NCBI RefSeq assembly: GCF_000346465.2 | Contig: NC_034009.1 | Location: 25,403,983 to 25,467,982, forward strand | Length of the DNA: 64,000 nt | Direction: 5' to 3' | Origin: Prunus persica | Taxonomy: Eukaryota > Streptophyta > Magnoliopsida > Rosales > Rosaceae | Part shown: piece by piece, positions 1 through 11,065 of the stretch | Position numbering within the stretch: the first letter of the stretch is position 1 | Layout: every line of letters begins with the position of its first letter | Notes under the pieces: generated by a model | Told to the model about the DNA's origin: nothing | Databases searched by the model: none | Seen by the model: the letters and a program-made list of their open reading frames with translations, nothing else | Made by a program: the position numbers and the translations under genes

Positions 1-8
1 TAGAAATC

Positions 9-1589
9 ATGGCAATGCCACTCTCTCTTCTGCTTCTCTCTCTTCTTCTAATCCCAGCCTTTATTTCCTCTTCCCCAGTTCAAGATCCTGAACTTGTAAT
101 ACAAGAAGTACAAAAGTATGATATTTCAAACCCTTATAAAGTTACATTTACATATTTACTTGGGTATAAAGTTACAATGTGTCACATGTGTTTATGTGTT
201 TTTTTGTTGTTGTTGCAGGAGCATCAATGCATCAAGGAGAAATTTGGGTTATCTCTCATGTGGAACTGGAAACCCCATGGATGACTGCTGGAGATGTGAC
301 CCCAATTGGGAGAAGAATCGGCAACGGCTCGCCGATTGCGCAATTGGGTTTGGAAAGCATGCCATTGGAGGCAGAGATGGCAAAATTTATGTGGTCACAG
401 ACGCAGGGGATCATCCTGTGAACCCTAAACCAGGCACCCTCAGATATGGTGTGATCCAAGATCAGCCACTGTGGATCGTTTTCAAAGGTGACATGGTGAT
501 CAAGCTGAAGGAAGAGCTGATGATGAACTCGTTCAAGACCATCGACGGCAGAGGAGCCAGCGTCCACATTGCCGGTGGGCCCTGCATAACCATACAGTAT
601 GTGACCAACATTATAATTCATGGACTGAACATTCATGACTGCAAGCAAGGAGGAAATGCCTATGTGAGAGATTCACCTAGCCATTACGGCTGGAGGACTT
701 TGTCTGATGGAGATGGAGTTTCAATTTTCGGTGGAAGCCATGTTTGGGTGGATCATTGCTCTCTGTCGAATTGCCGGGATGGGCTCATCGATGCCATCCA
801 TGGATCCACATCCATCACCATATCCAACAACTACATGACTCACCATAACAAGGTCATGCTCTTGGGCCACAGTGATTCCTACACACAGGACAAGAACATG
901 CAAGTCACCATTGCCTTCAACCACTTTGGAGAAGGGCTTGTTCAGAGGATGCCAAGGTAACTAATTAACAAGCTATTAATTAATTATTCACTTTTCTGCT
1001 GACGTGGATTAGACCAGTTGGCTAGTAAAGTGAGCCCACTTCCTTGCACCCAAGTTCGAATCCCCATTGAGTATTGAAAATGGCAAGGTAATTAATAACC
1101 TAATGATTAATTACTTCTTGTTGCAGATGTAGACATGGGAATTTTCATGTGGTGAATAATGACTATACTCATTGGGAAATGTATGCCATTGGTGGCAGTG
1201 CCTCTCCAACCATCAACAGCCAGGGCAATAGGTTTCTGGCACCAAATGATAGATTCAATAAAGAGGTGAGTTTCAATTAATTACTGCAGTATATTAATTA
1301 TTGCACAGTAAAATTCTGAAATTACTGTTCTGTTAACTTAAAAAAACAAAATGGTATTGGTTTTCAGATCACTAAACATGAAGATGCACCACAGAAAGAG
1401 TGGAGCAAATGGAACTGGAGGTCTTCAGGAGATTTGCTGTTAAATGGAGCTTTCTTCACAGCATCTGGGGCCGGAGCTTCTTCTAGTTATGCCAGGGCAT
1501 CGAGTTTGGGTGCAAGACCATCCTCACTAGTGAGTTCACTTACAGCTGGGGCAGGTTCACTCAAGTGCAGGAAGGGCTCGCGTTGCTGA
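9..1589 (+). CDS. Pectate lyase (polysaccharide lyase family 1), complete, 4 exons
   Basis: Secreted enzyme that cleaves de-esterified pectin in the cell wall by calcium-dependent beta-elimination. Exons 9-115, 219-956, 1127-1265 and 1368-1589 join in phase to 401 aa, within the usual 400-450 aa of plant members. The N-terminus ([14 protein letters not shown]...) is a signal peptide. The mature protein starts with the plant-typical region [19 protein letters not shown], then [58 protein letters not shown] (calcium-site aspartates), [14 protein letters not shown] and RMPRCRHG with the catalytic-region arginine. It ends in the Cys-rich tail CRKGSRC. Small oddities are Cys for the usual Asn after WVDH and Arg for Ala before DGL. 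The start at 9 lies near the window edge, so promoter and most of the 5' UTR are outside. Intron 2 carries a SINE-like segment. Family assignment is secure; the paralogue is not identified. Confidence 0.93.
1010..1080 (+). mobile_element. tRNA-derived SINE-like segment in pectate lyase intron 2
   Basis: Within intron 2 (957-1126) there is a pol III-type split promoter. The A-box-like stretch TTGGCTAGTAAAG lies at about 1019-1031 and is followed by a B box GTTCGAATCCC at 1054-1064. The spacing and the intervening 'gagcccacttccttgcaccc' wording are typical of plant SINE heads. No poly-A tail or target-site duplication is clear, so this is a fragment. Confidence 0.5.
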
Positions 1590-2655
1590 TCATCAATGGG
1601 ACCCAGCTTGGCCACAGAGACTCAAGGAGGACAAAAAAATGGGAAAATGAAGGACTAAATTAAAGAACCAAAAATAAAAGACCAACTGTAATTACAAGCA
1701 CCTAGCCTAGGGTTTTTCATTTTCTTGTATATCAGTGTTTCACTTTAACCTTGATGTTCTTTTTTCTTCTTTTTTTTCCTCCGAAGATCTCTTGGTGATC
1801 ATTGTGTGAAGGGAACAAGGCCAAAGCGTTGATATAATTAAATATTAAGTGAAAGCAGAACTTAATCTTTTTTGCATTTGATTTGAGGTCCCAAATGGGG
1901 TTTTGCTCACATGGGTTGGTGCAGTGGTTAATGAATTGGATTGAGCTAAATTTGTGAGCAAATAAATGCTTACTTTACTCCATTTATAGGGCCATCTTTA
2001 TGCAGACCAAAAGTGGATGATTTCTCAACAGGATATGTACGATTTTGACAGACTATGCAGAAGCAGACCATCCAGGCCTTGATTTGATCACGTTGCCTCC
2101 CTCCCTCCAATTCAATTCAACCATAACAAACAACCCAAGTGCCTGCAATTAATTTTTATGCCCCCCATAAAATTCCTGTTTGCCATAAATGTTGGCCACC
2201 AGAGTTCATAATGACCAGTGTTATCGACTGTGTCATTCTGAATTGGAAACTGTATGGTCGGCAAGAGATTTCGTTTTTCTTTTCGAAAAGAGATAATGGG
2301 CACTTTGCAGATTTTGATTCTGATTCCGAAAACTTTAAATTCCAAATTTGTTTTAATTCTATAGTAGCAAGCAACCACATGTAGAAGATTGGATATTTTA
2401 TTATTTTAAGACTAAAAAATTCCTATGAAGATAAAACCTCAAGTTTCAAGTTCAACACATGGCATGATTCAGCAGACACTGAGAGCAACATCCACATTGG
2501 AAAACTGACAAATCATGAGCAGGATGGGATCTTAGTCTCTCAGGACTGACATTGAGGTAGATCTAGAAAATGTGTGAAACAAAAGGCTTTCAAGCCGGCC
2601 TAGTTCTCCTTCATAATTGACTTGCTCTCGTCAAGGAGTAAAATTTCTATGTAAC

Positions 2656-2738
2656 ATGTTTCATACTCATTTCTCTATCTCTATCATTACATGATAATCG
2701 TGTGATGAAAGAGATAGAGAGAAACGTGTATGAAACAT
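2656..2738. repeat. Imperfect inverted repeat (MITE-like hairpin)
   Basis: A left arm at 2656-2690 (ATGTTTCATAC ... TCTCTATCTCTATCA) is mirrored by a right arm at 2701-2738 (TGATGAAAGAGATAGAGA ... GTATGAAACAT). Weaker pairing extends outward to about 2625 and 2790. No target-site duplication was found. It could be a small foldback transposon remnant or a hairpin transcript. Confidence 0.5.
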
Positions 2739-3112
2739 AAAATAGATTTTTCTTGTCTCAAAGGGGCAAGACTCGAGAGGGGTTCAATTTTTTTTTGTCA
2801 GGAGGTACTGCCAGTACCACACCATCCATTTTGTAAGAAGTAGGGCATTCAAGATTCAACCTTGGCAGCCCAATACTTTCAAAACTTGTTCATTTTGATG
2901 CCAACAAAGCCATTAACCAAATAGACTTGTTCAGTTTCCTTGCCAATTCACTTGGCCTACCTCACCAATAAAAGCAAACCACCAGACCATATTCCGTGGT
3001 GAGGAGTCAGGACATGCAACTTACGTACTAAATTATTGCTGCTAGTGGCAACATCAATGTCATCATGTGTCCCGTCTATTTTCTTCTTCATTTGGGCAGG
3101 TACTTGTCGAAG

Positions 3113-3272
3113 GTCCATATGCTTCATTTGAATTTAGAGAAATAAAACTTAAAGCAGAGTTTTTTTTTTGTTTTTTGTTTATACAAAATATCAGAATGTC
3201 CATATGCTTCATTTGAATTTAGAGAAATAAAACTTAAAACAGAGTTTTTTATTTATAAAAAATATCAAAATG
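3113..3272. repeat. 85-bp tandem duplication
   Basis: A unit starting GTCCATATGCTTCATTTG at 3113 repeats at 3198, a period of 85, with a few substitutions and a shorter T-run in copy 2. Part of the unit (AATAAAACTTAAAA) occurs a third time near 3295. The phrase ACAGCAATGCATTAAG also appears twice downstream, near 3319 and 3393. It lies just beyond the CCT5 3' end. Confidence 0.75.
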
Positions 3273-3547
3273 ATCCGAGTATTTTTCCCATCAAAATAAA
3301 ACTTAAAAGTAGACAAATACAGCAATGCATTAAGACCGGATGTCAAATTGATGCAGTAATAAGTTAGCCCAAAAATTCGGACGTTGAACAAAAACAGCAA
3401 TGCATTAAGGCAGAGGAGTGATCATGCTACAACCAGTGAAAACCACTCCAGATTCTACAAACAAGTTTCGTCAAAATACCGAATCAAGCCACAAAAATTA
3501 CATAAAATTCATTCCCAGGTAAAACAAAGCATAAGCCGCACAGACTA

Positions 3548-5155
3548 TCAGAAATCTGAGGGAGAAATAACATCATCTATTTTCAGTATCATCTTGACAA
3601 CTTGTGTTGCCAGTAAGATTTGCTGCTGTTTCCCAATTAAAGTCTCAAACACGTTCTGCTCGCGCATATCATTAGTGCCAACATCATTGCAGTCTATTCC
3701 ACAGTGGGGATTGTTCTCCTGCATACCAAATTCAAAAAGATGACCAATATTAAAATGCTATTATACATGGCTGAAATTACTAGCTTGCAACGGAAAGAGG
3801 GAGAGAGTGAAACCACCCAATCAAGAATACACTGGCTGGCTATCATGCTTCATTTACCTTAATCTGCTGGGATTTCACTGCAGATAGTGTTTCAATGGGT
3901 TGAAGGCCACTGTTCTCTGCAAGTGCCATGGGGACAGAATCCAAAGCATCTGCAAATGCTCTAATGGCATACTGTGGATGAAAGAAATATCTGATTATAA
4001 CAATATACTTAATACTGTTATAAAAATGCAAAGAGGGGAAAAGCATCTTCATACTTGTTCAACTCCTGGGTATTTATCGGCAGCTGCCTCTACAGCAACA
4101 GAGCAAGATATCTCTGCTGAGCCACCACCATAGACAATCGAGTTGTTGCGGATGAGATTCCTAGCAACGCACAGGGCATCATGGATGCTGCGTTTAGTCT
4201 CCTCTATCATCATTTTGTTACCTAATGAGTCAAAAAAAAAAAAAAAAAAAAAATCAAAACCTCTTAAAATAACGTTAAATTTTCCTTAAAGAATAACCGT
4301 AATCAAAGAATAGTTAACGAAAAGGCAGACTAGTTGAAAGGTTGCAAAATCTGCTAACCATATATACTATATGTTTCATATTCTGATGCTACCAAAAAGG
4401 GTTCATCTTATTGACATCATTTTCACTTAATTGAGATGCTCAATAAAGTTGAAGGTAACAAGAACTAGACCAGTAAAGAAACCTACCTCCACGGATGAAT
4501 ATGGTCACAGCCCTTGAATTTGCACAGTGTTCAATGTACAGCATTCGATCTTTTGTTGTGCCAAATGATTTTTCACGAACTATACCGGCCTAATAAAAAG
4601 TTCAAAACAACTTTGAATCAGGGTTTATCAAGTTTTCAAGAATGGAAAGTAAATAGATTAACTGATACATATGTTCAAAATGATGAATACTTGTTACATG
4701 ATATTGCTTTTAACAAGCATAAAATAACAAACACTAATATTCTTACAGAAATATACCTTTCCTAGCTTATCGGGTGTCAATTCTTGAAACCTGGGCACAA
4801 TTCTTCCGCCTACAAAACATAAATACATCATTTTGTTGGTGGACAAAGATGAAAAAATAGTTCAAAAGCAACACACTGCTGAAATTATCTACCACATTTC
4901 AAGTGCTAAACAGGCTTCTATATAAGGCATACCTGTAGCTATTGCAATTAGTTCCAACTCTACACCACCAACCCATCTGACAGCAGGCAAGTTCCTGTGC
5001 ATCAATAGGTGATTTGCTTCATCATCAAATCCCCATTGACAGATGACCAAGGTAGCACCCACATCCTGCATATCCGGTGATTATCCGTAAGTAAAACTAG
5101 ATGGCATAGTAACAACAATGAAGAAAAAGTTGCAACAGCCCTTTTCTAGAAAGGA

Positions 5156-5197
<42 letters not shown>

Positions 5198-7028
5198 ACA
5201 AAGGACAACAGAAAATTATCCATAGTACCAAAATTATCAAATTGCAGCCATTTTCGACCTAAAAAATCAAATTGCAGCCATTTTTTACCAAAAAATCAAA
5301 TTGCAGCCACGCATTATAGGTTTTTTATTTCTTTTTATTTTTTTTTATAGCAAAAACATTATGGAACTGCAGAATGAAATCTGACCTTGCATTGTTGGAC
5401 CATGTCATCAAAGTACTTCTGTTCTTGCAGACGTAGAGTCTGAAACTTTTCCACTGTATCAATATCAACCTTATGTTTTGTCTTTGGCTTCGGTGGCTCA
5501 AATGGGCAAGTCAAGATAGCAATTTTTGCATTTTCAATTCGCTTTGGCATTTGTGGATGGCTCATATCCTTGTCGATAAGAATACCATATACCAGCTCAG
5601 TATCTTCCAACTTACCCCCTACTTTCCCCTCTACTTTTATCAGATCTAGATTCACATCCTTCCTCTCTAAATCTGCAACAGCAAGAACTGCTTTCACAGC
5701 AATCTCAGCAAGGTCGCGCTTGCACCGATTCACACTACATCATGAAATTTTACATTCAAGTCAAAAATAAAATGACAATAGAAGATGTATTCATGCAACA
5801 ATCCATTAAAAAAATAGCAATGGTAAGGGTTGCCAATAACAGCTTACCATTACAAAAACCATGAAAAAGCCAATTTGTCAACAAGAAACCATGAACTTTA
5901 ACCAGTGTATACAATAATGCTAACTTTTATGATGAAAAACCATCATTTACAAAATTGGTGAGGTAAACATGCTTTAGTAAATTATGAGTGAACCACAACA
6001 TGGCATATAAGTGGAAAGAAAACCTAAAAAGTGTGCTTACATCTTGGATGATAAAGTGGTCATGCAAGTTCGAACTAGAGGCTCTATGTTATCCAGCCCA
6101 AATTCAAATTTTTGTGCTATATGCTGCAAATGATCGAAGGCTATTCTAGATGCCATTTCATATCCCTCTGCAACCCGTATGGGGTGAATACCACGCTCCA
6201 ATAGCCGCTCAGCGTGCTCTAAAAGTGCACCAGCCAACACAACGACTCCAGTTGTCCCATCACCAATTTCATAGTCCTGACTCTGCGATAGTTCAACCAT
6301 CAACTTTGCAATTTGATTGTCGACATCCATCTGCTCCAGAATTGTTGCGCCATCATTTGCTGAAAAGACAATGCGAAGGGTAAGGTTATTTCAAAGCCAA
6401 TGGTAAAACTAAAACCAAGCAGACCCCAAAGCATGTAATGCAATTAAGCGGATGCTTCACCCCACATAGCCATGTCCACACAACAGGGCAGGTATAGTTA
6501 TGACCACGAGGACACTTAAAAGCGTTAATAACAAGTGGACTGGGATTATCCAACAATTAAAGACATACCAAAACCAACCCAGAGCTCAGAAAAACATATA
6601 AATTTCAAGGCTGACAATTGCAGAGTAAAATAACCGTGTCATACTCTAAAAAATGAAGCAGTAGTTTATTCTATAAAATGAACCCCGATAACAATGAACC
6701 GACAAAACAAACACATAGATCCACATACCCAAAAAAGGAACCAGAAATGGCAAAGCAAACAGGAACAAACTTCATATCGAGTGTGAGTTAGAGCTAAAGG
6801 GAGAGAGAGGGAGAGATGAAGTTACTTACTGACTGTGACTTCACCATCGGGGCTCTGGAGCATCTTGTCCATGCCCTTGGGTCCGAGAGAGGTCCGGAGG
6901 ATCCGAGCGACGGCTGTGCCAGCCGAAATGTTGGCTTTCTGAGCATCGAGGCCTCTCAATCGGGTCTTCTGCTCCTGCTCCCTCAGTATTATGAATGGCC
7001 GCCCATACTCATCGAATGCGAGCGCCAT
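3548..7028 (-). CDS. CCT5: T-complex protein 1 subunit epsilon (CCT5), complete, 9 exons
   Basis: Epsilon subunit of the cytosolic TRiC/CCT chaperonin, which folds actin, tubulin and other clients by ATP hydrolysis. Minus-strand exons are 7028-6830, 6359-6041, 5734-5386, 5065-4933, 4809-4757, 4589-4487, 4221-4055, 3971-3858 and 3718-3548. All junctions keep phase and give 535 aa, which I recall as the length of plant CCT5. Visible hallmarks are the N-terminus [31 protein letters not shown] (67-74), the nucleotide-binding GDGTT (99-103), the epsilon-specific [27 protein letters not shown], and GGGSAEIS near 417-424. The protein ends SPSDF. The start is fixed by homology to the conserved N-terminus. 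Intron 3 contains a (GA)n tract and a short tandem repeat. The gene is divergent from the arabinogalactan gene, with about 620 bp between start codons. I see no lesions. Confidence 0.97.
5161..5194. repeat. (GA)n microsatellite in CCT5 intron 3
   Basis: Seventeen uninterrupted AG units lie between exons 3 and 4 of CCT5. Confidence 0.9.
5221..5312. repeat. Short tandem repeat in CCT5 intron 3
   Basis: The phrase ATCAAATTGCAGCCA occurs three times at about 35-bp spacing (near 5237, 5267 and 5297), each followed by a T-rich stretch. It lies directly downstream (on the plus strand) of the (GA)n tract. Confidence 0.7.
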
Positions 7029-7651
7029 TTCCACCAACACACTCTCAACTTCACAATCGCACTTCGCTTCTCTTCTCCTCTACTTCCCACTCTCTGCTTC
7101 CTCTTAGGTCTAGGACCTTCTCTCTGTTTAAAGCATTTGCTTTAGGGTTTGGGTTTTGAGATTTTGACTGCTCGAAAGTCGAAGCCTTTGAGTTGAGGAG
7201 AGGAGGAAATGATTTTATTTATGGGCTTCTTCTTTTTCTTGGGCCAAACCTCAAACACCATATGGACTTGGGCCAATATTGAAATTTGTTGGGCCCAGAT
7301 TGATTTGTTTGAAAATCCAACCTTCCAGTTGACCAAGGTCAATGGAGGTAAAAAAAACACTCCCAAATATGTTTTTAACTGAAATAACGGAATTTTCAAC
7401 TGAAATTAGCTTCATAACAAACTAGTGCCACCGGTGGCTTTGGTAGCACAACTCCGCAACGCCCTCCACGCCCACCAAATCTTCTCCTCCCAACCGTGGA
7501 AATGGGGTATATATACCCATTTCCCACCCAGCACCATTCACCACCATCGCCGATTTCCATAAGCCTGCAGTGTTTCTCAAACCCAGCAGAGAAAGAGAAC
7601 CAACTGCTCGCACGCGTGTTAAATTACCAGTTTACCTTTTTTTACGTAAAC
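7029..7651. promoter_or_regulatory. Shared upstream region of divergent CCT5 and arabinogalactan genes
   Basis: About 620 bp separate the two start codons. On the plus strand TATATATA at 7508-7515 is a good TATA box for the arabinogalactan gene, predicting a start site near 7540 and a leader of about 110 nt. The TATA box sits inside a perfect 14-bp palindrome, GGGTATATATACCC (7505-7518). No clear TATA box is seen for CCT5, as is common for housekeeping genes. Confidence 0.6.
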
Positions 7652-8065
7652 ATGGCACGCCAAATTGTTGTTGTTGCTCTTGTTCTGATGGCCACCGTGG
7701 GTTTGGCTTTTGGCGCCGACGCCCCCAGCCCCAGCGCCGGTGCCGCCGCCACCACAACCCCCAAACCCGGTCTCCCAACGTTTAGTGGTGTGCCTGTTTC
7801 CGGACCCGTAGCCGCAGCCGACAATAACCAAGTGGGAACCATGGGCGGTGACAGCGGTGAGGGCGCTGCCGCTCCTTCTCCCAGTGGCAGTGCTTCTAGC
7901 GATGGTGTCACCGCGGGCTCTGTTGGTGGACCTGTCTCCGAGTCAACTTTTGGCTCCATTGATGGTGGCAATGCCGAGAGTCCTAAGGCTAGCGCTGCCA
8001 CCGCCGAACAGCTCTCCGCTGGAGCAGTTGTTGCCGCTGGCGTGGCCGCCTCCTTGTTCTTCTAA
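7652..8065 (+). CDS. Classical arabinogalactan protein (BCP1-like), GPI-anchored
   Basis: Small intronless gene of 137 aa for a heavily O-glycosylated cell-surface protein. Residues 1-21 form a signal peptide (MARQIVVVALVLMATVGLAFG). The mature part is rich in Ala, Pro, Ser, Thr and Gly with AP/SP/TP motifs (ADAPSPSAG, AAAPSPSG, ESPKASA), the usual sites for proline hydroxylation and arabinogalactan addition. The C-terminus (SAGAVVAAGVAASLFF) is a hydrophobic GPI-anchor signal. The MARQ-type start and composition resemble the anther-expressed BCP1 group, but such proteins align poorly, so the subgroup is inference. An in-frame ATG exists at 7502, but it overlaps the TATA box. The ATG at 7652 opens directly into a signal peptide and is preferred. 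Confidence 0.85.
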   Translation: MARQIVVVALVLMATVGLAFGADAPSPSAGAAATTTPKPGLPTFSGVPVSGPVAAADNNQVGTMGGDSGEGAAAPSPSGSASSDGVTAGSVGGPVSESTFGSIDGGNAESPKASAATAEQLSAGAVVAAGVAASLFF

Positions 8066-11065
8066 GCTCAAGCAGCTCGGTGTATGCACGTATGCATAAT
8101 ACATATCAATAATGCTAGGCTCACTACATTTGTTCGAGAAAAGAGAAATGATATGTTTGTATTGATGTATCATTAAAGTGTGCCTAGAGTTGAATAAATG
8201 AAGCATTGCTACATCACCATCCGGCGTATAAAAAATTTTCGACAAATATGGTGAGTGAAGAAGTGCTCATAAACCGTTGAGACGGGGCACTTGAAAAATT
8301 CTTTAGAAGTGTTGTGTAATTGTAATTTTTCTTTGGGATTTTGAATTGACTTAAAAAGAAGGCATTATACATAGAAAAGAAAAGAAAAGAATTATGGTTT
8401 GTACTTTGTAGAATGAATCTAAATGCAATTAACTAAAATCCGAAACGTTTTGAACAATTGCAAACAAGAAGAACCTTTCGTAATCCTTCCTATCCTATCC
8501 TAGGCAACGGCAACCCAGTTCTACTTCTACTACCCAGTCAAGTCAAATTGAAGCAGAAAAGAAAATTATTCAGAATGGAATATCAGAAAACAAACAACAA
8601 TAATTCTCGGGGGAGTGGAGGGAGGGGAGCTGTAATAAAAGAGAAACAAAATATGCAGCCAAAGCTACTAGTCTATCGACGTGACATGTGTACACAGAGA
8701 CTCTAGTTCACAACTCCAATCCAATCCCCCATTAATTACAAACCACAAGCAGAAAAGAAAACCAGGTCAAACAGAAGGAAGAGGGACTCATAGTTTCAAA
8801 TATACACAACAAAGCAATTTGCCAGCGATATGCAGCAGGTTAACAACTACAGTGAATGAAACCAGGTCTCAACTTGAATACTGTACTGAGAACCAAAGCT
8901 TAGAGCCACCTATTGCTCAAAAGACTAAATCATATACATGTGGCGGCTATTTACAGTCGAAAGACTACTAATTTGAAATGAAATGCGCCTTTACGCTTTC
9001 ATTGCAAAGTTATTCCATCAACTGTAAATTCACATCTAGAGTTTTACAACTTCAAATTGAATAACCATGAAATTTACAACAAAAATTATAATGGCACAGC
9101 TCAAACAACAGCAGGACTAGATCTACTAACTAATAGAGAAATTGAATACAACAACAAAACAGAAAGAAGAAAAGAATTCAAATACAGCAAAGACAATATG
9201 ATGGTCATTCCAGCAGAGCATAATCCTTCAAGGCATCATCAAGCAAGTAGTGCCATCTGGAAGACATGTAAATCAAGTGGCTTCCATTGGGTGCCTCCTT
9301 CAAGAATGATGCAGCTTCTCATACACTAAACAACATGACTAAACACCAAATCTCCAATATACATTGTCGAGAAACAATACAATTTGACTCAAAATTAAAT
9401 AAAAGAAGAAGAAACAGACAATTTGATATCCATGAAGAAATGTACAAGTGAAAATTGTACATCAGCAGCACACCATAGACCTCCATGAAGAGAGAAACAA
9501 ACCCTAAACAATTGTTTCAGTCCCAGCTAATTTACAGTGCAGCATTCATTTACAACTCACAACCCCTAAACCCAAGTACACCTTGCGGTTACATTATACC
9601 CAAAAGAAAAAAAAGAAAAAAAAAAAGGTAAGATTCTTTACAGGAAGTTGCTTCAACAGAAACTGTGTTGTATAAATCTATGACTAATTACAATTTAGCA
9701 CAGTGGCTTCCTGTTACAATGTCTTAATGGATCAATCCCAACTCCCTAGTGCATAGAGCAGACAATGGAAGTTACAACACACTGAATATCTACAACCAAG
9801 CACATCCAATTCCATACAAGACTATTACAACAGAAAAGGGCATTACATGTGGACCTAATACAAAAGGCCTACAATTACACAAGGACATTCAGTTCTTTAC
9901 ATGCACACTGACAAGTCTGCACTTAATATTTCACTAGTTGGAGAACACTCTTTCTAGATATTTTGTTGCAGGAGCACTAATACATATTTTTAAGTGGTGC
10001 TTCAAGAAAATAAGGTGAAAGTCAAAATAGTCAAAAGCTTCTTTTGCACACTTGGAAACGCATCCATGTAACACATCTTCCATCATGTGACCAGCACAGG
10101 CTGATTCAATTATGAAAAGGAGTTGCCCACTCTACTCCCTGGATATGATGATTAAAAGAAAACCCGCATGTCAATAGACATCAAATAAAATAACTTTCCA
10201 AGACACCACCTCATAATCTATTGCTGCCACTTAAATAGAACAATAAGAAGAGCAAGAGAAAAAATGAAACATAGCAAACCAACGTTGACAGTCTCCAAGC
10301 CATGGTGTAACTAAGTTCCCTATACGTATGAGACACATCACAAAACAATGACATCAAGCCCCTCCCCAAATATTTTGCAGTTTTCAGTCAAAGCTATTCA
10401 TGCCAACATAACAATCAAAACTTCCAAGAGACAGACAATCAAAGTCCAAACTATATAAACATTATCATTCATTCCAACATACGTATAAATACCAGCATCA
10501 GTTAAATGTCAAGGGAAAGGAACAGAAACAATCACTTCTCCTTTTTCTTTTTGGGTGCTGCCCCACATCTTTCTTAACCTTTCAGCTAAGATCAAGGATA
10601 GGCTCCACTCAAAGATAAAATAAATCAAGAAAAAAAAAACTTCCACAATCACATAGAACACAAGGAGTTTTCAAACTATATCACAAACCCAATAAAACAA
10701 TTGTCTTGAAGAAAGATTGGGTAGCATAGTTATTAAACCTGTAAGATAACAGCTGCAGGAAATGAGTAGCCGAATCCCCACAGCTATATCTTTGTTGGTA
10801 TGCTACTAAAAGTTACTAATTGTTTTTAAGCACACAAATATTAATTGTCACAGCTAAATGTTTTGTAGAAAGCAGTATAAAAGCAAGGGGGAAATGATCG
10901 TTCCCTCCTATGCTCACTGGTAGAACTTACTTCTCCCTCAAGAAGCCACGTTTGCAGGAAGAATACAGATTCACCGTAGGTACCCAAGGCTAGATATACT
11001 AATGGTCAGAACTTATATTCTGCAGTCTCAAAGACATGCTAGAGAAGGTCAATAGTCTAATTGTG
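8066..11065. other. Long intergenic/3' region, no supported gene
   Basis: About 3 kb between the arabinogalactan gene and the convergent RRM gene. The plus strand is A-rich, which would fit a long U-rich 3' UTR or non-coding transcript read from the minus strand. The ORFs here (for example 8458-8971) are low-complexity and match nothing I recognise. No mobile-element termini were found. Confidence 0.5.

Larger units (their letters stand above)
1590..3547. other. Intergenic region between convergent pectate lyase and CCT5
   Basis: The two genes converge here, so this stretch holds both 3' UTRs. It also contains an imperfect hairpin (2656-2738) and an 85-bp tandem direct repeat (3113-3272). 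The short ORFs near 2112-2384 lack any recognisable protein similarity. Nothing else is supported. Confidence 0.6.

Noticed and set aside
118..960. 280-codon open frame starting at 118
   Set aside because: It reads through intron 1 of the pectate lyase. The spliced form with the signal peptide from 9 fits the family.
8458..8971. Open frames downstream of the arabinogalactan gene
   Set aside because: Low-complexity Asn/Gln/Lys/Ser content from A-rich DNA, no similarity.
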